Positions 1 through 7,509 of a stretch of 38,172 nucleotides of DNA are shown in pieces (positions within the stretch are counted from its first letter, which is position 1; each line of letters begins with the position of its first letter). Where the stretch lies: the NCBI GenBank assembly GCA_002027195.1, contig MWJO01000083.1:1-38172 (forward strand), read 5' to 3'. A program made the position numbers and the translations under genes. The notes under the pieces were generated by a model. That model saw only the letters and a program-made list of their open reading frames with translations. It was not told where the DNA came from and did no database searches. This stretch comes from Streptomyces sp. GKU 895. Lineage in GTDB: Bacteria > Actinomycetota > Actinomycetes > Streptomycetales > Streptomycetaceae.

Positions 1-542
1 TCGAGGGAGGCAAGCAGGCGGGCGCCGTGGTGCTCGCACCCGTCGGCACCGGCGTGAAGCGATCGAGCACGGTCAACGGCTGCGAACCGCGTGCCCAAGA
101 AGAAGTCGAACTCGTCTCCACCGGGTCCACAGCGACTCCGTACCGCCGCGCAGCGCGGCCCGCTCACCCTCGGCGCCTCCGCCTGGCTGGGGTCGACGAC
201 CAGCTTCCGCCAGCCGGACCACTCGCCGGTCTCCAGGTCCCGGGTGCGCACCTCGGGCGTGCCCTTGGCCTTGGCCCCGGCGTCGTCCCAGGTCACCAGC
301 AGCGCGCTGAAACGGTCCGTGTCCCGCTTGGCGAGGCTCTTGCGGCCGGCGCCCGTGCTCTGGAGCTTCAGCGTGTGGATGGCGGGCTTGCGGGCCGCGG
401 CCCTGCCGTCCGACTGCGCGCCCTGGTCGGCCATCGCGTACGTCACGATGCCCGCGCCGCTCAGCAGGACGGCCCCGGCGGTGAGCCAGGCCCGTCTCCT
501 GAGACTGAGCGGTCTGTACGCACGGCTGCTGCGAGGACTCAA
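1..542 (-). CDS. Secreted peptidoglycan-recognition/amidase-like protein, 5' part, frame disturbed
   Basis: The gene is truncated by the left window edge. The reading frame opens at a TTG (540-542) directly after an in-frame TAG and behind a G-rich Shine-Dalgarno stretch. The N-terminus is basic (RAYRPLSLRRRAW) and followed by a hydrophobic segment (about residues 18-35), a signal peptide or anchor. The next part (FSALLVTWDDAGAKAKGTPEVRTRDLETGEWSGW, split here as FSALLVTWDDAGAKAKG / TPEVRTRDLETGEWSGW) resembles the N-terminal region of actinobacterial peptidoglycan-recognition proteins that precede an amidase_2 domain, which would lie outside the window. Continuity breaks near 189-192: the expected continuation (AEGERAALRGGTESLW) lies in another frame, as if one G of the run were missing. 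At least one more shift is needed farther on, and I could not place it. Family assignment is moderate; function as a cell-wall amidase is inferred. Confidence 0.55.
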   Translation of the reverse strand, partial: MSPRSSRAYRPLSLRRRAWLTAGAVLLSGAGIVTYAMADQGAQSDGRAAARKPAIHTLKLQSTGAGRKSLAKRDTDRFSALLVTWDDAGAKAKGTPEVRTRDLETGEWSGWRKLVVDPSQAEAPRVSGPRCAAVRSRCGPGGDEFDFFLGTRFAAVDRARSLHAGADGCEHHGARLLASL

Positions 543-757
543 CTACCCCACCCCTGTGAAATGAACTCGTTCGTAGCGCCTGCCACTTGGGCAGCCCATA
601 CACAGAGCGCTCAGCTATGGCCAAACATCACTGGGCCGGATGGTTGTACGGAGACGGTGGTTTTCCTGTGTGGGAATCGCCACGGCCGGGACCCGTGATG
701 TTCGCGGGACGGCAGCCGCTGGAACAGCGGGAGAGCCGAGCGAATGGGGTGGGGCTC

Positions 758-1189
758 ATGGGGAAGCAGGCCGAGAGCGTGGTGTGTGCGGCCGGGATGC
801 GGGGGCGGGCCGCGGAGTTCGTCACGGGGATCACCGCCCGCAGCCGGCTGCCGCTGGACTACTCGGTGGCCAGTCTGCGGGTCGTCGACTTCCTGATCGA
901 CGGACTGCGCAAGGGCGGTGCCGACGAGGACCGGGTCCGCGCACCGCTGACCGGCCTCGGTGCCTACGTCGGTGAGGTGCTGGTGCGCCGGGCGGGCGCG
1001 GAGTGGGTCGACCTCGACGCCACGCAGCGCGCGTACTTCGGCCAGGAGGTCGGCGTCCGGATGCCCGACGGCCGGGTCTGGAACCCGCTCGGCAAGGTCC
1101 TCAACCGCTTCGGGTCGAGCGGCCCCGAGGACTCCCTGCAGACCTTCTATCTGACCCTGCACGGCCGGTCCCGGCGGACCGCCGCCTGA
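758..1189 (+). CDS. Hypothetical protein, 143 aa
   Basis: I do not recognise a functional family. The ATG at 758 is chosen (GTG at 749 is also in frame); longer upstream starts would translate an intergenic-looking stretch. The product is soluble, without signal peptide or membrane segment. It contains a conserved-looking core (LPLDYSVASLRVVDFLIDGL) and a C-terminal part with GVRMPDGRVWNPLGKVLNRF. The texture is that of a conserved small actinobacterial protein of unknown function. It stands alone, upstream of the first sigma-factor module, with about 170 bases between them, so joint transcription is possible but not shown. GC3 usage on the plus strand supports real coding. Confidence 0.7.
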   Translation: MGKQAESVVCAAGMRGRAAEFVTGITARSRLPLDYSVASLRVVDFLIDGLRKGGADEDRVRAPLTGLGAYVGEVLVRRAGAEWVDLDATQRAYFGQEVGVRMPDGRVWNPLGKVLNRFGSSGPEDSLQTFYLTLHGRSRRTAA

Positions 1190-1357
1190 CGGACGGCAGG
1201 GCCGCGGACAGTGACACTTCCGTGCGGCCCGGCGCTGATGACCGTGGAGGGCTGAGCATCCCGCTCGGCGGAAGGGCGAGCGCGCCTACGGTGCGGCATC
1301 GCCGCGAACCAGCATGAACGAGGACAGTTCTTGGGTCGAGGAGGCGAACCCCGCCGC

Positions 1358-1948
1358 GTGCAGACGTACGACGTCGAGCTCGGCGCGGCTGTCGCGCGGG
1401 CCCAGGACGGCGACGAGGCCGCCTTCGCGGTCGCGTACCGGATCGTGCAGCCCGGACTGCTCGGCTACCTCCGCGGCATCGTCGGCGACGACGCCGAGGA
1501 CGTGGCCTCCGACGCCTGGCTGGAGATCGCCCGCGACCTCGGCCGGTTCAAGGGCGACGGGGCGGGCTTCCGCGGCTGGTCGGCGACCATCGCCCGGCAC
1601 CGGGCGCTGGACCACCTGCGGCGGCAGAAGGTACGGCCCCGGTCGGCCGCGCTCGAACAGGACGTACTGGATCTGCCCGGCCCGCACAGCACCCACGACC
1701 AGGCGCTGGAGTCGCTCTCCACCGAGTACGCCCTGGAGCTGGTGCGCGGGCTGCCGCGGGACCAGGCGGAGGCCGTGCTGCTGCGGGTGGTCGTCGGCCT
1801 CGACGGCCCCGCCGCCGCCCGCGTCCTCGGCAAGCGCCCCGGCGCCGTGCGCACCGCCGCCTACCGGGGCCTCAAGCGCCTCGCCCAGCAGCTGGGCGTC
1901 GAGAGTGTGACGGATGACGACCCCCGCACGCTGGGGGAGTCGAAGTGA
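1358..1948 (+). CDS. ECF-type RNA polymerase sigma factor (module 1)
   Basis: A small extracytoplasmic-function sigma factor of about 196 aa. Region 2 is clear (AQDGDEAAFAVAYRIVQPGL, then DDAEDVASDAWLEIARDL and the -10 recognition part FRGWSATIARHRALDHLRR). Region 4 follows (LPRDQAEAVLLRVVVGLDG, then AAARVLGKRPGAVRTAAYRG helix-turn-helix). GTG 1358 is preferred because it puts region 2 at the usual distance from the N-terminus, and GAGGAGG lies upstream at 1338-1344; TTG 1331 is an alternative. It is followed after 33 bases by a single-pass membrane protein likely to be its partner. It is a clear paralogue of the sigma factor at 3062, with matching segments such as EDVASxAW and ALDHxR. Target promoters are unknown. 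Confidence 0.9.
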   Translation: MQTYDVELGAAVARAQDGDEAAFAVAYRIVQPGLLGYLRGIVGDDAEDVASDAWLEIARDLGRFKGDGAGFRGWSATIARHRALDHLRRQKVRPRSAALEQDVLDLPGPHSTHDQALESLSTEYALELVRGLPRDQAEAVLLRVVVGLDGPAAARVLGKRPGAVRTAAYRGLKRLAQQLGVESVTDDDPRTLGESK

Positions 1949-1981
1949 GCGACGGCGGGCCGGACAGAGACAGGAACGGAC

Positions 1982-2697
1982 ATGGGTGAAAGGCAGAGCG
2001 GCGGGGGCCACGGCCGTCGGCGTGTGCACCCAGGCGCCGGCGTCCCCGGCCGACAGGCAACCGACCGGCAGGGCACGGACGGTCTGGAGAAGCTCCTCGC
2101 CGACGCCATGCGGGTGCACCCCCAGGGCGACGGCGAGCAGCGGGCCGTCGCCGCGTTCCTGGCCGCCCGGGACGGCGGCGCGCTCCGCGCCCGGACCCGC
2201 CGCCGGGACGACTGGCGGCCCCGGGAGCAGCGGAGGCTCGGCCGCTCGCTGAAGACCACCCTTTCCGTGCTCGTGGCGAGCCTCACCATCGGCGCGTCGC
2301 CTTCGCCGCGATCGGTACCTCCGGCTCCTCCTCGTCCTCCGACGCCGCCGACCGGGCCCGGGAACGGCAGCCGCACAGCGCCGCCTCCGCCTCCGAGCAG
2401 GCGGGCACCACCCCGGACGCCACCACCTCCGCCCCCTCGGACCGCCCGGTCACCGCCCAGGACACCGAGGCGCACTGCCGCGCCTACGAGAACGTCCAGG
2501 GCCGTGGCAACGCGCTGAACTCGACGGCCTGGCAGCGGCTGATCGAGGCGGCGGGCGGCGAGGAGAAGGTCGCGGCGTACTGCGTACGGCAGTTGGCGCA
2601 GAGCGGGACGCCGGACAAGCCGGGCAGGACGCCGGACAAGGGCAACAGCGACAAGCAGCCCGACAAGGCCAAGGCCAAGGGCAAGAAGAAGCAGTAA
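1982..2697 (+). CDS. Membrane-anchored partner of sigma module 1 (apparent frameshift)
   Basis: Probable regulator of the preceding ECF sigma factor. The cytoplasmic N-terminal part (GLEKLLADAMRVHPQGDGEQ, AVAAFLAARDGGALRARTRR) leads to one membrane segment (LKTTLSVLVASLTIGG). The frame then breaks near 2288-2293. Adding one base there gives VAFAAIGTSGSSSS and an open frame through a serine/alanine-rich linker, a domain with two cysteines (AHCRAYENVQGRGNALNSTA ... AAYCVRQL) and a lysine-rich tail ending at the TAA at 2695. Length (716 nt) is one base short of a whole number of codons, consistent with one missing base. No HxxxCxxC zinc anti-sigma motif is visible, so an anti-sigma role is inferred from context only. 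The start is uncertain. Confidence 0.65.
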
Positions 2698-2781
2698 CCC
2701 CCGAAAGAATCCCCGGGACCGGGACGCGGAGTCGGCACTGCCGCTCTGCCCTGTGTCCTGCCTGGGCGGCACGCGGAGACG

Positions 2782-2818
2782 GCCGGGGCCGCCACCCCCC
2801 ACCAGGAGGGGCCCCGGC
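2782..2818 (+). terminator. GC-rich hairpin after sigma module 1
   Basis: GCCGGGGCC (2782-2790) pairs perfectly with GGCCCCGGC (2810-2818) around a 19-base loop. It lies about 85 bases after the module 1 partner gene. There is no T-run, as is usual for Streptomyces terminators, so the call rests on the stem and its position. Confidence 0.45.
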
Positions 2819-3020
2819 GTCGCGCGGCACGGGCCGCGCGGCGACCCGTACTTCCTACAGCGCCATGAGTGCGTTTTCTGTCACACCCCCGGCCGCCACC
2901 GGCTTCGGCCCACCCCGTCACGAGGTGGTTGCATCTTGTACGGACATGGACGAGCAGCGGTTTCAGGTCGTAACGTGCCTTTCGCGCCGAGCGGTAGGCG
3001 AGGAACCACCGCAATCGCAG

Positions 3021-3038
3021 GCGGCCCCGGGGGGCCGC
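3021..3038 (+). promoter_or_regulatory. Leader hairpin before sigma factor 2
   Basis: GCGGCCCC (3021-3028) and GGGGCCGC (3031-3038) form a perfect 8-bp inverted repeat with only two bases between. It sits about 12 bases upstream of the AGGA Shine-Dalgarno of the sigma gene. It could be an operator or a 5' UTR structure; function is not known. Confidence 0.35.
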
Positions 3039-3061
3039 GACCATCGACCGAGGAACCATGC

Positions 3062-3724
3062 GTGCTGGGGGATGACGCGGAGCTGACCGCCGCGGTGCTC
3101 GCGGCACAGGACGGGGACGAGACCGCGTTCCGGACTGTGTACCGCGCCGTGCACCCGCGGCTGCTCGGATACGTCCGGACGCTGGTCGGCGAACCGGACG
3201 CCGAGGACGTCGCCTCCGAGGCATGGCTGCAGATCGCCCGGGACCTGGAGCGGTTCGAGGGGGACGCCGACCGGTTCCGTGGCTGGGCCGCCCGTATCGC
3301 CCGCAACCGCGCCCTGGACCACATACGCATGCGCGGCCGCCGCCCGGCCATCGGCGGCGACGAAACGGAACTGACCGGGAAGGCCGCCGAGTCCGACACC
3401 GCGGGCGAGGCGATGGAGGCCCTGGCCACCGACAGCACCCTCTCCCTGATCGCCCGGCTGCCGCAGGATCAGGCCGAGGCGGTCGTACTGCGCGTGGTGG
3501 TGGGCCTGGACGCCAAGACCGCGGCGCAGACCCTGGGCAAGCGGCCGGGAGCCGTCCGCACGGCCGCGCACCGCGGACTGAAGAGGCTCGCCGAACTCCT
3601 CGGCACCGATCCGGAATCGGCCGGCGGGCTCGACGCCCTGCCGCCGCAGCGAGAACCGCGCAGCCGTGCGGTGACGTCCGCGAGTGTGACGCATACGCGT
3701 CCGCGGACGCAGAAGGACATGTGA
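3062..3724 (+). CDS. ECF-type RNA polymerase sigma factor (module 2)
   Basis: A 220-aa ECF sigma factor. Region 2 is seen as AQDGDETAFRTVYRAVHPRL followed by DAEDVASEAWLQIARDLERF and FRGWAARIARNRALDHIRMR; region 4 as LPQDQAEAVVLRVVVGLDAK and TLGKRPGAVRTAAHRGLKRL. GTG 3062 has AGGA seven bases upstream. The last codon and stop (TGA 3722-3724) overlap the ATG of the next gene by one base (TGATG), indicating translational coupling with that membrane protein. It is paralogous to the sigma gene at 1358, and the two modules look like an ancient tandem duplication. It has a longer C-terminal tail than module 1 (QREPRSRAVTSASVTHTRPR). Signals and regulon are unknown. Confidence 0.92.
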   Translation: MLGDDAELTAAVLAAQDGDETAFRTVYRAVHPRLLGYVRTLVGEPDAEDVASEAWLQIARDLERFEGDADRFRGWAARIARNRALDHIRMRGRRPAIGGDETELTGKAAESDTAGEAMEALATDSTLSLIARLPQDQAEAVVLRVVVGLDAKTAAQTLGKRPGAVRTAAHRGLKRLAELLGTDPESAGGLDALPPQREPRSRAVTSASVTHTRPRTQKDM

Positions 3725-4770
3725 TGGCCGACGAGCAGTACGAGTGGCTGAACCAAGAGCTGGCGGAGCGGCTGCTGCGCGGTGAGTCACTGGACAACGC
3801 TGTCGAGCCCACCGCCCGTGACGAAGCCGAGCGACTCGCCAAGACCCTGGGCGCGCTCTCCGTGGACCCGCCGCCGAGCACCACCGAACTCCCCGGCGAG
3901 GAAGCCGCCCTGGCCGCGTTCCGCAAGGCGCACGCCGACCGGGGTCGGGCACGGTACGCACGGAGCACGGCCACCGCGCGCACGCCGACGTCGGCCTCGT
4001 CCGATCGGCGGCGCGGGACGGGCCCGCGGCACCGCCGGCCGCCGCCCGCCGCAACCGCCCGTCCGGCTCGCGCTCGCCGCCGCTGCCTTCGGCATGGTGG
4101 CGGGTGGCCGCGCGCCGGTGCCGCTGCTGCCGACCCGTTCGGCGCCGGCGAACCGGCCCCAACGCCTCGGTCTCGGCCGCCGTGACCTCGACCGCCCGGC
4201 TCGCCGTCACCCCAGGGCACCGGCGGGGACGAGCCGACGCCCGACGGCTCCAGCGCCGGTGCCGCGGAGGAGGGCGGCGGCCGTGACACCGCCCGGGACG
4301 GCGCGAGCAGCTCGCCGGGCGCCGGAAGGGACGGCAAGGACGGCAAGCCCGGCTCCTGGTGGGGCGCGGCGCCCTCGGCCTGCCGTGACCTGCGGGACGG
4401 CAAGGCGCTGTCCACCGACCGCCGCCGTGCCCTGGAAGGCCTGGCCGGCGGTTCGACGCGGGTGTGGAAGTTCTGCCAGGGCGTCCTGGACAGCTCCTCC
4501 GGCGCCCGGTCCGATTCCCAGGCCGGTGAGGACGGGGACGGCGGCAAGGGCAAGGGCCGTCACGACCGGGGCGGCAAGGGCGGCGGCCGGGGCAACGGCA
4601 AGGGTGACGACGACGGCCACCACAGAGGCGGTGACCACCGCGGCGGCAACCGCCACGACCCCGACGGCGGCTACTCCCCGCCGGAGCCCGACACCACCGC
4701 CCCACTGCTGCCGAAGAGGACGGCGTCCTCCGCGCAGCCGGAGCCGAGCCCGTCGTCCTCGGCCCTCTGA
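3724..4770 (+). CDS. Membrane-anchored partner of sigma module 2 (several apparent frameshifts)
   Basis: It starts with ATG 3724 overlapping the sigma stop, with AGAAGGA upstream. The N-terminal part (EWLNQELAERLLRGESLDNA, GEEAALAAFRKAHADR) is cytoplasmic. A corrected frame gives one membrane segment (PVRLALAAAAFGMVAGG), then NASVSAAVTSTARLAVTPG, a Gly/Ser/Asp linker, a two-cysteine domain (SACRDLRDGKALSTDRRRAL ... VWKFCQGVL) and a Lys/Gly/His-rich tail to TGA 4770. Five single-base corrections are needed: one base missing near 3941-3944, 4060, 4106-4114 and 4157-4160, and one extra G in 4215-4217. The net change is a multiple of three, so start and stop share a frame. The stretches between have no stops and keep family-like sequence. 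The two-cysteine domain resembles that of the module 1 partner. Role as sigma regulator is inferred. Confidence 0.6.
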
Positions 4771-4973
4771 GACCGCCCGCACCGGCTCCCGCGGACCTTT
4801 TTCCCGGGGGGGGTGTGACGTTTTCGGACCCGGAGGCGCAGTACTGAGTGAGCCGACTGGTCATCGGCCGTCGCACAGAGCCGGGGTTCCCCCCGTACCC
4901 ACGGCTCGTGCATCGGCGCGGGTGGGACACGTTCCCCCGGTCCCGCCCGCGCCCCACACTTCCGTCCCGCGGG

Positions 4974-5798
4974 TCACCAGTGCACGACGACCTTGTCGCC
5001 GGTGCGGACCTCGTCGAAGAGCTCCGAGATCGCCGCCTCGTCGCGGACGTTGACGCAGCCGTGCGAGCCGCCCGCGTAGCCACGGGCCGCGAAGTCCGTC
5101 GAGTAGTGCACGGCCTGGCCGCCGCTGAAGAACATCGCGTACGGCATCGGCGAGTGGTAGAGCGTCGAGTAGTGGTCGCGGGACTTCCAGTAGACGTGGA
5201 AGACGCCTTCCCGGGTGGGGGTGCTGTCGGTCCCGAACCGCACCGGCAGCGTCTCGAGCGTCCTGCCGTCCACCATCCAGCGCAACGTACGGCTGGACTT
5301 GCTGATGCACAGCACCCGCCCCGTCATGCAGCGGGCGTCCGGCGCGTCGGCGGGCTGTCCGCCCATCAGGTACAGCTCCCACTTGCCCGGCTCGCGCGTC
5401 ATCCTCAGCAGCCGCTGCCAGGTGACGGAGTCGGTCTCGCCGGTCTTCGGCAGTCCGCGCTTGCCCTGGAAGCCCTTGACGGCGTCCACGGTCGCGTCGT
5501 CGTACGTCCCCGTCGGCCCCTCGAAGATCCAGGCCACCTGCCGCAGCCGGGCCTGGAGCTCGCGGATGTCCCGTCCGGAGTCGCCGCGGGACCAGAGCAC
5601 CTTGGCCGGCGTGGCGGAGGAGGGGTTGGACGGGGTGGGCGGGGTGGTGCGCGGTGTCGGCGAGGCGCTGCCGGGCATCTCGATGCGCACCGGCGCCCGG
5701 CTCTTCCCGTCGCCGTCGGTCGCCTGCACGGTGCAGCCACCGGCCACGGCCACGACCGCCAGCGCCGCGACCGCTTTCCTCATGTCCCCGGTACGCAT
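4974..5798 (-). CDS. Lipoprotein L,D-transpeptidase with peptidoglycan-binding domain
   Basis: Predicted cell-wall cross-linking enzyme forming 3-3 links between meso- or LL-diaminopimelate stems outside the membrane. The ATG at 5796-5798 gives a 274-aa protein with a lipoprotein signal (KAVAALAVVAVAGGC, lipobox AGGC). A peptidoglycan-binding_1 domain follows at about residues 65-130 (SGRDIRELQARLRQVAWIF, VDAVKGFQGKRGLPKTG), and a YkuD catalytic domain at about 150-274. The catalytic cysteine is in GYAGGSHGCVNVRDEAA (about Cys248), with the upstream histidine in AVHYSTDF. A longer in-frame extension upstream is poor coding sequence and would remove the lipobox from the N-terminus. It is divergent from the mutase gene with 112 bases between starts. 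It is not obviously linked in function to its neighbours. Confidence 0.92.
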   Translation of the reverse strand: MRTGDMRKAVAALAVVAVAGGCTVQATDGDGKSRAPVRIEMPGSASPTPRTTPPTPSNPSSATPAKVLWSRGDSGRDIRELQARLRQVAWIFEGPTGTYDDATVDAVKGFQGKRGLPKTGETDSVTWQRLLRMTREPGKWELYLMGGQPADAPDARCMTGRVLCISKSSRTLRWMVDGRTLETLPVRFGTDSTPTREGVFHVYWKSRDHYSTLYHSPMPYAMFFSGGQAVHYSTDFAARGYAGGSHGCVNVRDEAAISELFDEVRTGDKVVVHW

Positions 5799-5910
5799 CG
5801 CGCCCCCCCGTCGTCTCACGCCGCCACCGAAGATGATTCCCGCGGATGACTCGTCGCGAACGGCGCGGCATTGTGGGGACCAGTACCCCAGTGACGGGAG
5901 GCGGCACACC

Positions 5911-7491
5911 ATGGCGCGCGAGTCGGAATCGGGACTGCCCATCGAACCGGTGTACGGGCCGCGGTCCCTGGAAGGCTGGGACCCGGCGGAGAAGCTGGGC
6001 GACCCGGGCGCCTACCCCTACACCCGGGGCGTGTACCCGACCATGTACACCGGCCGCCCCTGGACCATGCGCCAGTACGCCGGCTTCGGCACGGCCACCG
6101 AGTCCAACGCCCGCTACCGGCAGCTCATCGCCCACGGCACCACCGGCCTCTCCGTCGCCTTCGACCTGCCCACCCAGATGGGCCACGACTCCGACGCCCC
6201 CCTCGCGCACGGCGAGGTCGGCAAGGTGGGCGTCGCGATCGACTCGGTCGACGACATGCGGGTGCTCTTCGACGGGATCCCCCTGGACCAGGTCTCCACG
6301 TCGATGACGATCAACGCCCCCGCGGCGCTGCTCCTGCTCCTCTACCAACTGGTCGCGGAGGAACAGGGCGTACCCGCTGACCGCCTCACGGGCACGATCC
6401 AGAACGATGTCCTGAAGGAGTACATCGCGCGGGGAACGTACATCTTCCCGCCGAAGCCCTCCCTCCGGCTGACCGCCGACATCTTCAAGTACTGCCGGGC
6501 CGAGATCCCGAGGTGGAACACCATCTCGATCTCCGGCTACCACATGGCCGAGGCGGGCGCGTCCCCCGTGCAGGAGATCGCGTTCACGCTCGCGGACGGC
6601 ATCGAGTACGTGCGCACGGCGGTGGCGGCCGGGATGGACGTCGACGACTTCGCACCCCGCCTCTCCTTCTTCTTCGTGGCGCGTACGACGCTCCTGGAGG
6701 AGGTCGCCAAGTTCCGTGCCGCGAGGCGCATCTGGGCCCGCGTGATGCGGGACGAGTTCGGCGCCCGGAACCCCAAGTCGATGATGCTCCGCTTCCACAC
6801 CCAGACGGCCGGTGTCCAACTCACCGCCCAGCAGCCCGAGGTGAACCTCGTCCGGGTCGGGGTCCAGGCCCTGGCCGCGGTGCTGGGCGGCACCCAGTCC
6901 CTGCACACCAACTCCTTCGACGAGGCGATCGCCCTCCCCACGGACAAGAGCGCGCGGCTCGCGCTGCGGACCCAGCAGGTGCTCGCCCACGAGACGGACG
7001 TCACCGCCACCGTGGACCCCTTCGCCGGCTCCTACGTCGTCGAGAAGATGACCGACGACGTGGAGGCGGCGGCCCTCGATCTGATGCGCCGGGTCGAGGA
7101 CCTCGGCGGCGCGGTCGCGGCCATCGAGCACGGCTTCCAGAAGGACGAGATCGAGCGCAACGCCTACCGGATCGCCCAGGAGACCGACGCGGGCGAACGG
7201 ATCGTCGTCGGCGTCAACCGCTTCCGGCTCGACGAGGAGGAGCCGTACGAGCCGCTGCGGGTCGATCCCGCGATCGAGGCCCAGCAGGTGCAGCGGCTGG
7301 CGCGGCTGCGGGCGGAACGGGACGGGGCTGCGGTGGCCGCGGCCCTCGACGCCCTCAGGAAGGCGGCGGAAGGGGAGGACAACGTCCTGTACCCGATGAA
7401 GGAGGCGCTGCGGGCGCGGGCGACGGTCGGGGAGGTGTGCGGTGCCCTGCGGGAGGTGTGGGGGACCTACACTCCCTCGCATTCGTTCTAG
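5911..7491 (+). CDS. Acyl-CoA mutase large (alpha) subunit, methylmalonyl-CoA mutase type
   Basis: A 526-aa catalytic subunit of an adenosylcobalamin-dependent acyl-CoA mutase. The TIM-barrel hallmarks are present: RPWTMRQYAGFGTATESN, GLSVAFDLPTQMGHDSD, GTIQNDVLKEYIARGTYIFP, PKPSLRLTADIF, WNTISISGYHMAEAGA and LGGTQSLHTNSFDEAIALPT. The Tyr of RQYAGF and the Arg of PSLRL agree with methylmalonyl-CoA mutase rather than isobutyryl-CoA mutase, though this is weak evidence for substrate. The C-terminal B12-binding domain (DxHxxG) is absent, so a separate small subunit must be encoded elsewhere. ATG 5911 has GGGAGG (5896-5901) nine bases upstream. Streptomyces carry several such paralogues; this may correspond to the one called mutA2 in S. 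coelicolor. Followed after 18 bases by the LysE-type gene. Confidence 0.9.
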   Translation: MARESESGLPIEPVYGPRSLEGWDPAEKLGDPGAYPYTRGVYPTMYTGRPWTMRQYAGFGTATESNARYRQLIAHGTTGLSVAFDLPTQMGHDSDAPLAHGEVGKVGVAIDSVDDMRVLFDGIPLDQVSTSMTINAPAALLLLLYQLVAEEQGVPADRLTGTIQNDVLKEYIARGTYIFPPKPSLRLTADIFKYCRAEIPRWNTISISGYHMAEAGASPVQEIAFTLADGIEYVRTAVAAGMDVDDFAPRLSFFFVARTTLLEEVAKFRAARRIWARVMRDEFGARNPKSMMLRFHTQTAGVQLTAQQPEVNLVRVGVQALAAVLGGTQSLHTNSFDEAIALPTDKSARLALRTQQVLAHETDVTATVDPFAGSYVVEKMTDDVEAAALDLMRRVEDLGGAVAAIEHGFQKDEIERNAYRIAQETDAGERIVVGVNRFRLDEEEPYEPLRVDPAIEAQQVQRLARLRAERDGAAVAAALDALRKAAEGEDNVLYPMKEALRARATVGEVCGALREVWGTYTPSHSF

Positions 7492-7509
7492 CGTGCGAGA
7501 CTCCTTCCC

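Larger units (their letters stand above)
2698..3061. other. Intergenic region between sigma modules 1 and 2
   Basis: No gene is supported in these 364 bases. The region holds a G/C hairpin (2782-2818) suitable as a terminator for module 1 and a second compact hairpin (3021-3038) just before the module 2 sigma start. AGGAACCA occurs twice (3001-3008 and 3051-3058); the second copy provides the AGGA ribosome-binding site for GTG 3062. A promoter for module 2 should lie here, but I cannot point to convincing boxes. Confidence 0.5.

Noticed and set aside
2484..4553. A 689-codon open frame on the minus strand
   Set aside because: It lies across the sigma module 2 genes, is Arg/Pro-rich with no family motifs, and reflects the low stop-codon frequency of GC-rich DNA.
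3724..4770. Calling the module 2 partner a decaying pseudogene
   Set aside because: Every shift is a single base, most at short G/C runs, the net shift is zero and no stop interrupts the corrected frame, so errors in the sequence are the simpler reading.
4861..7482. An 873-codon minus-strand open frame opposite the mutase
   Set aside because: A mirror of strong mutase and transpeptidase coding; the sequence is a Val/Asp/His/Arg-rich shadow pattern.
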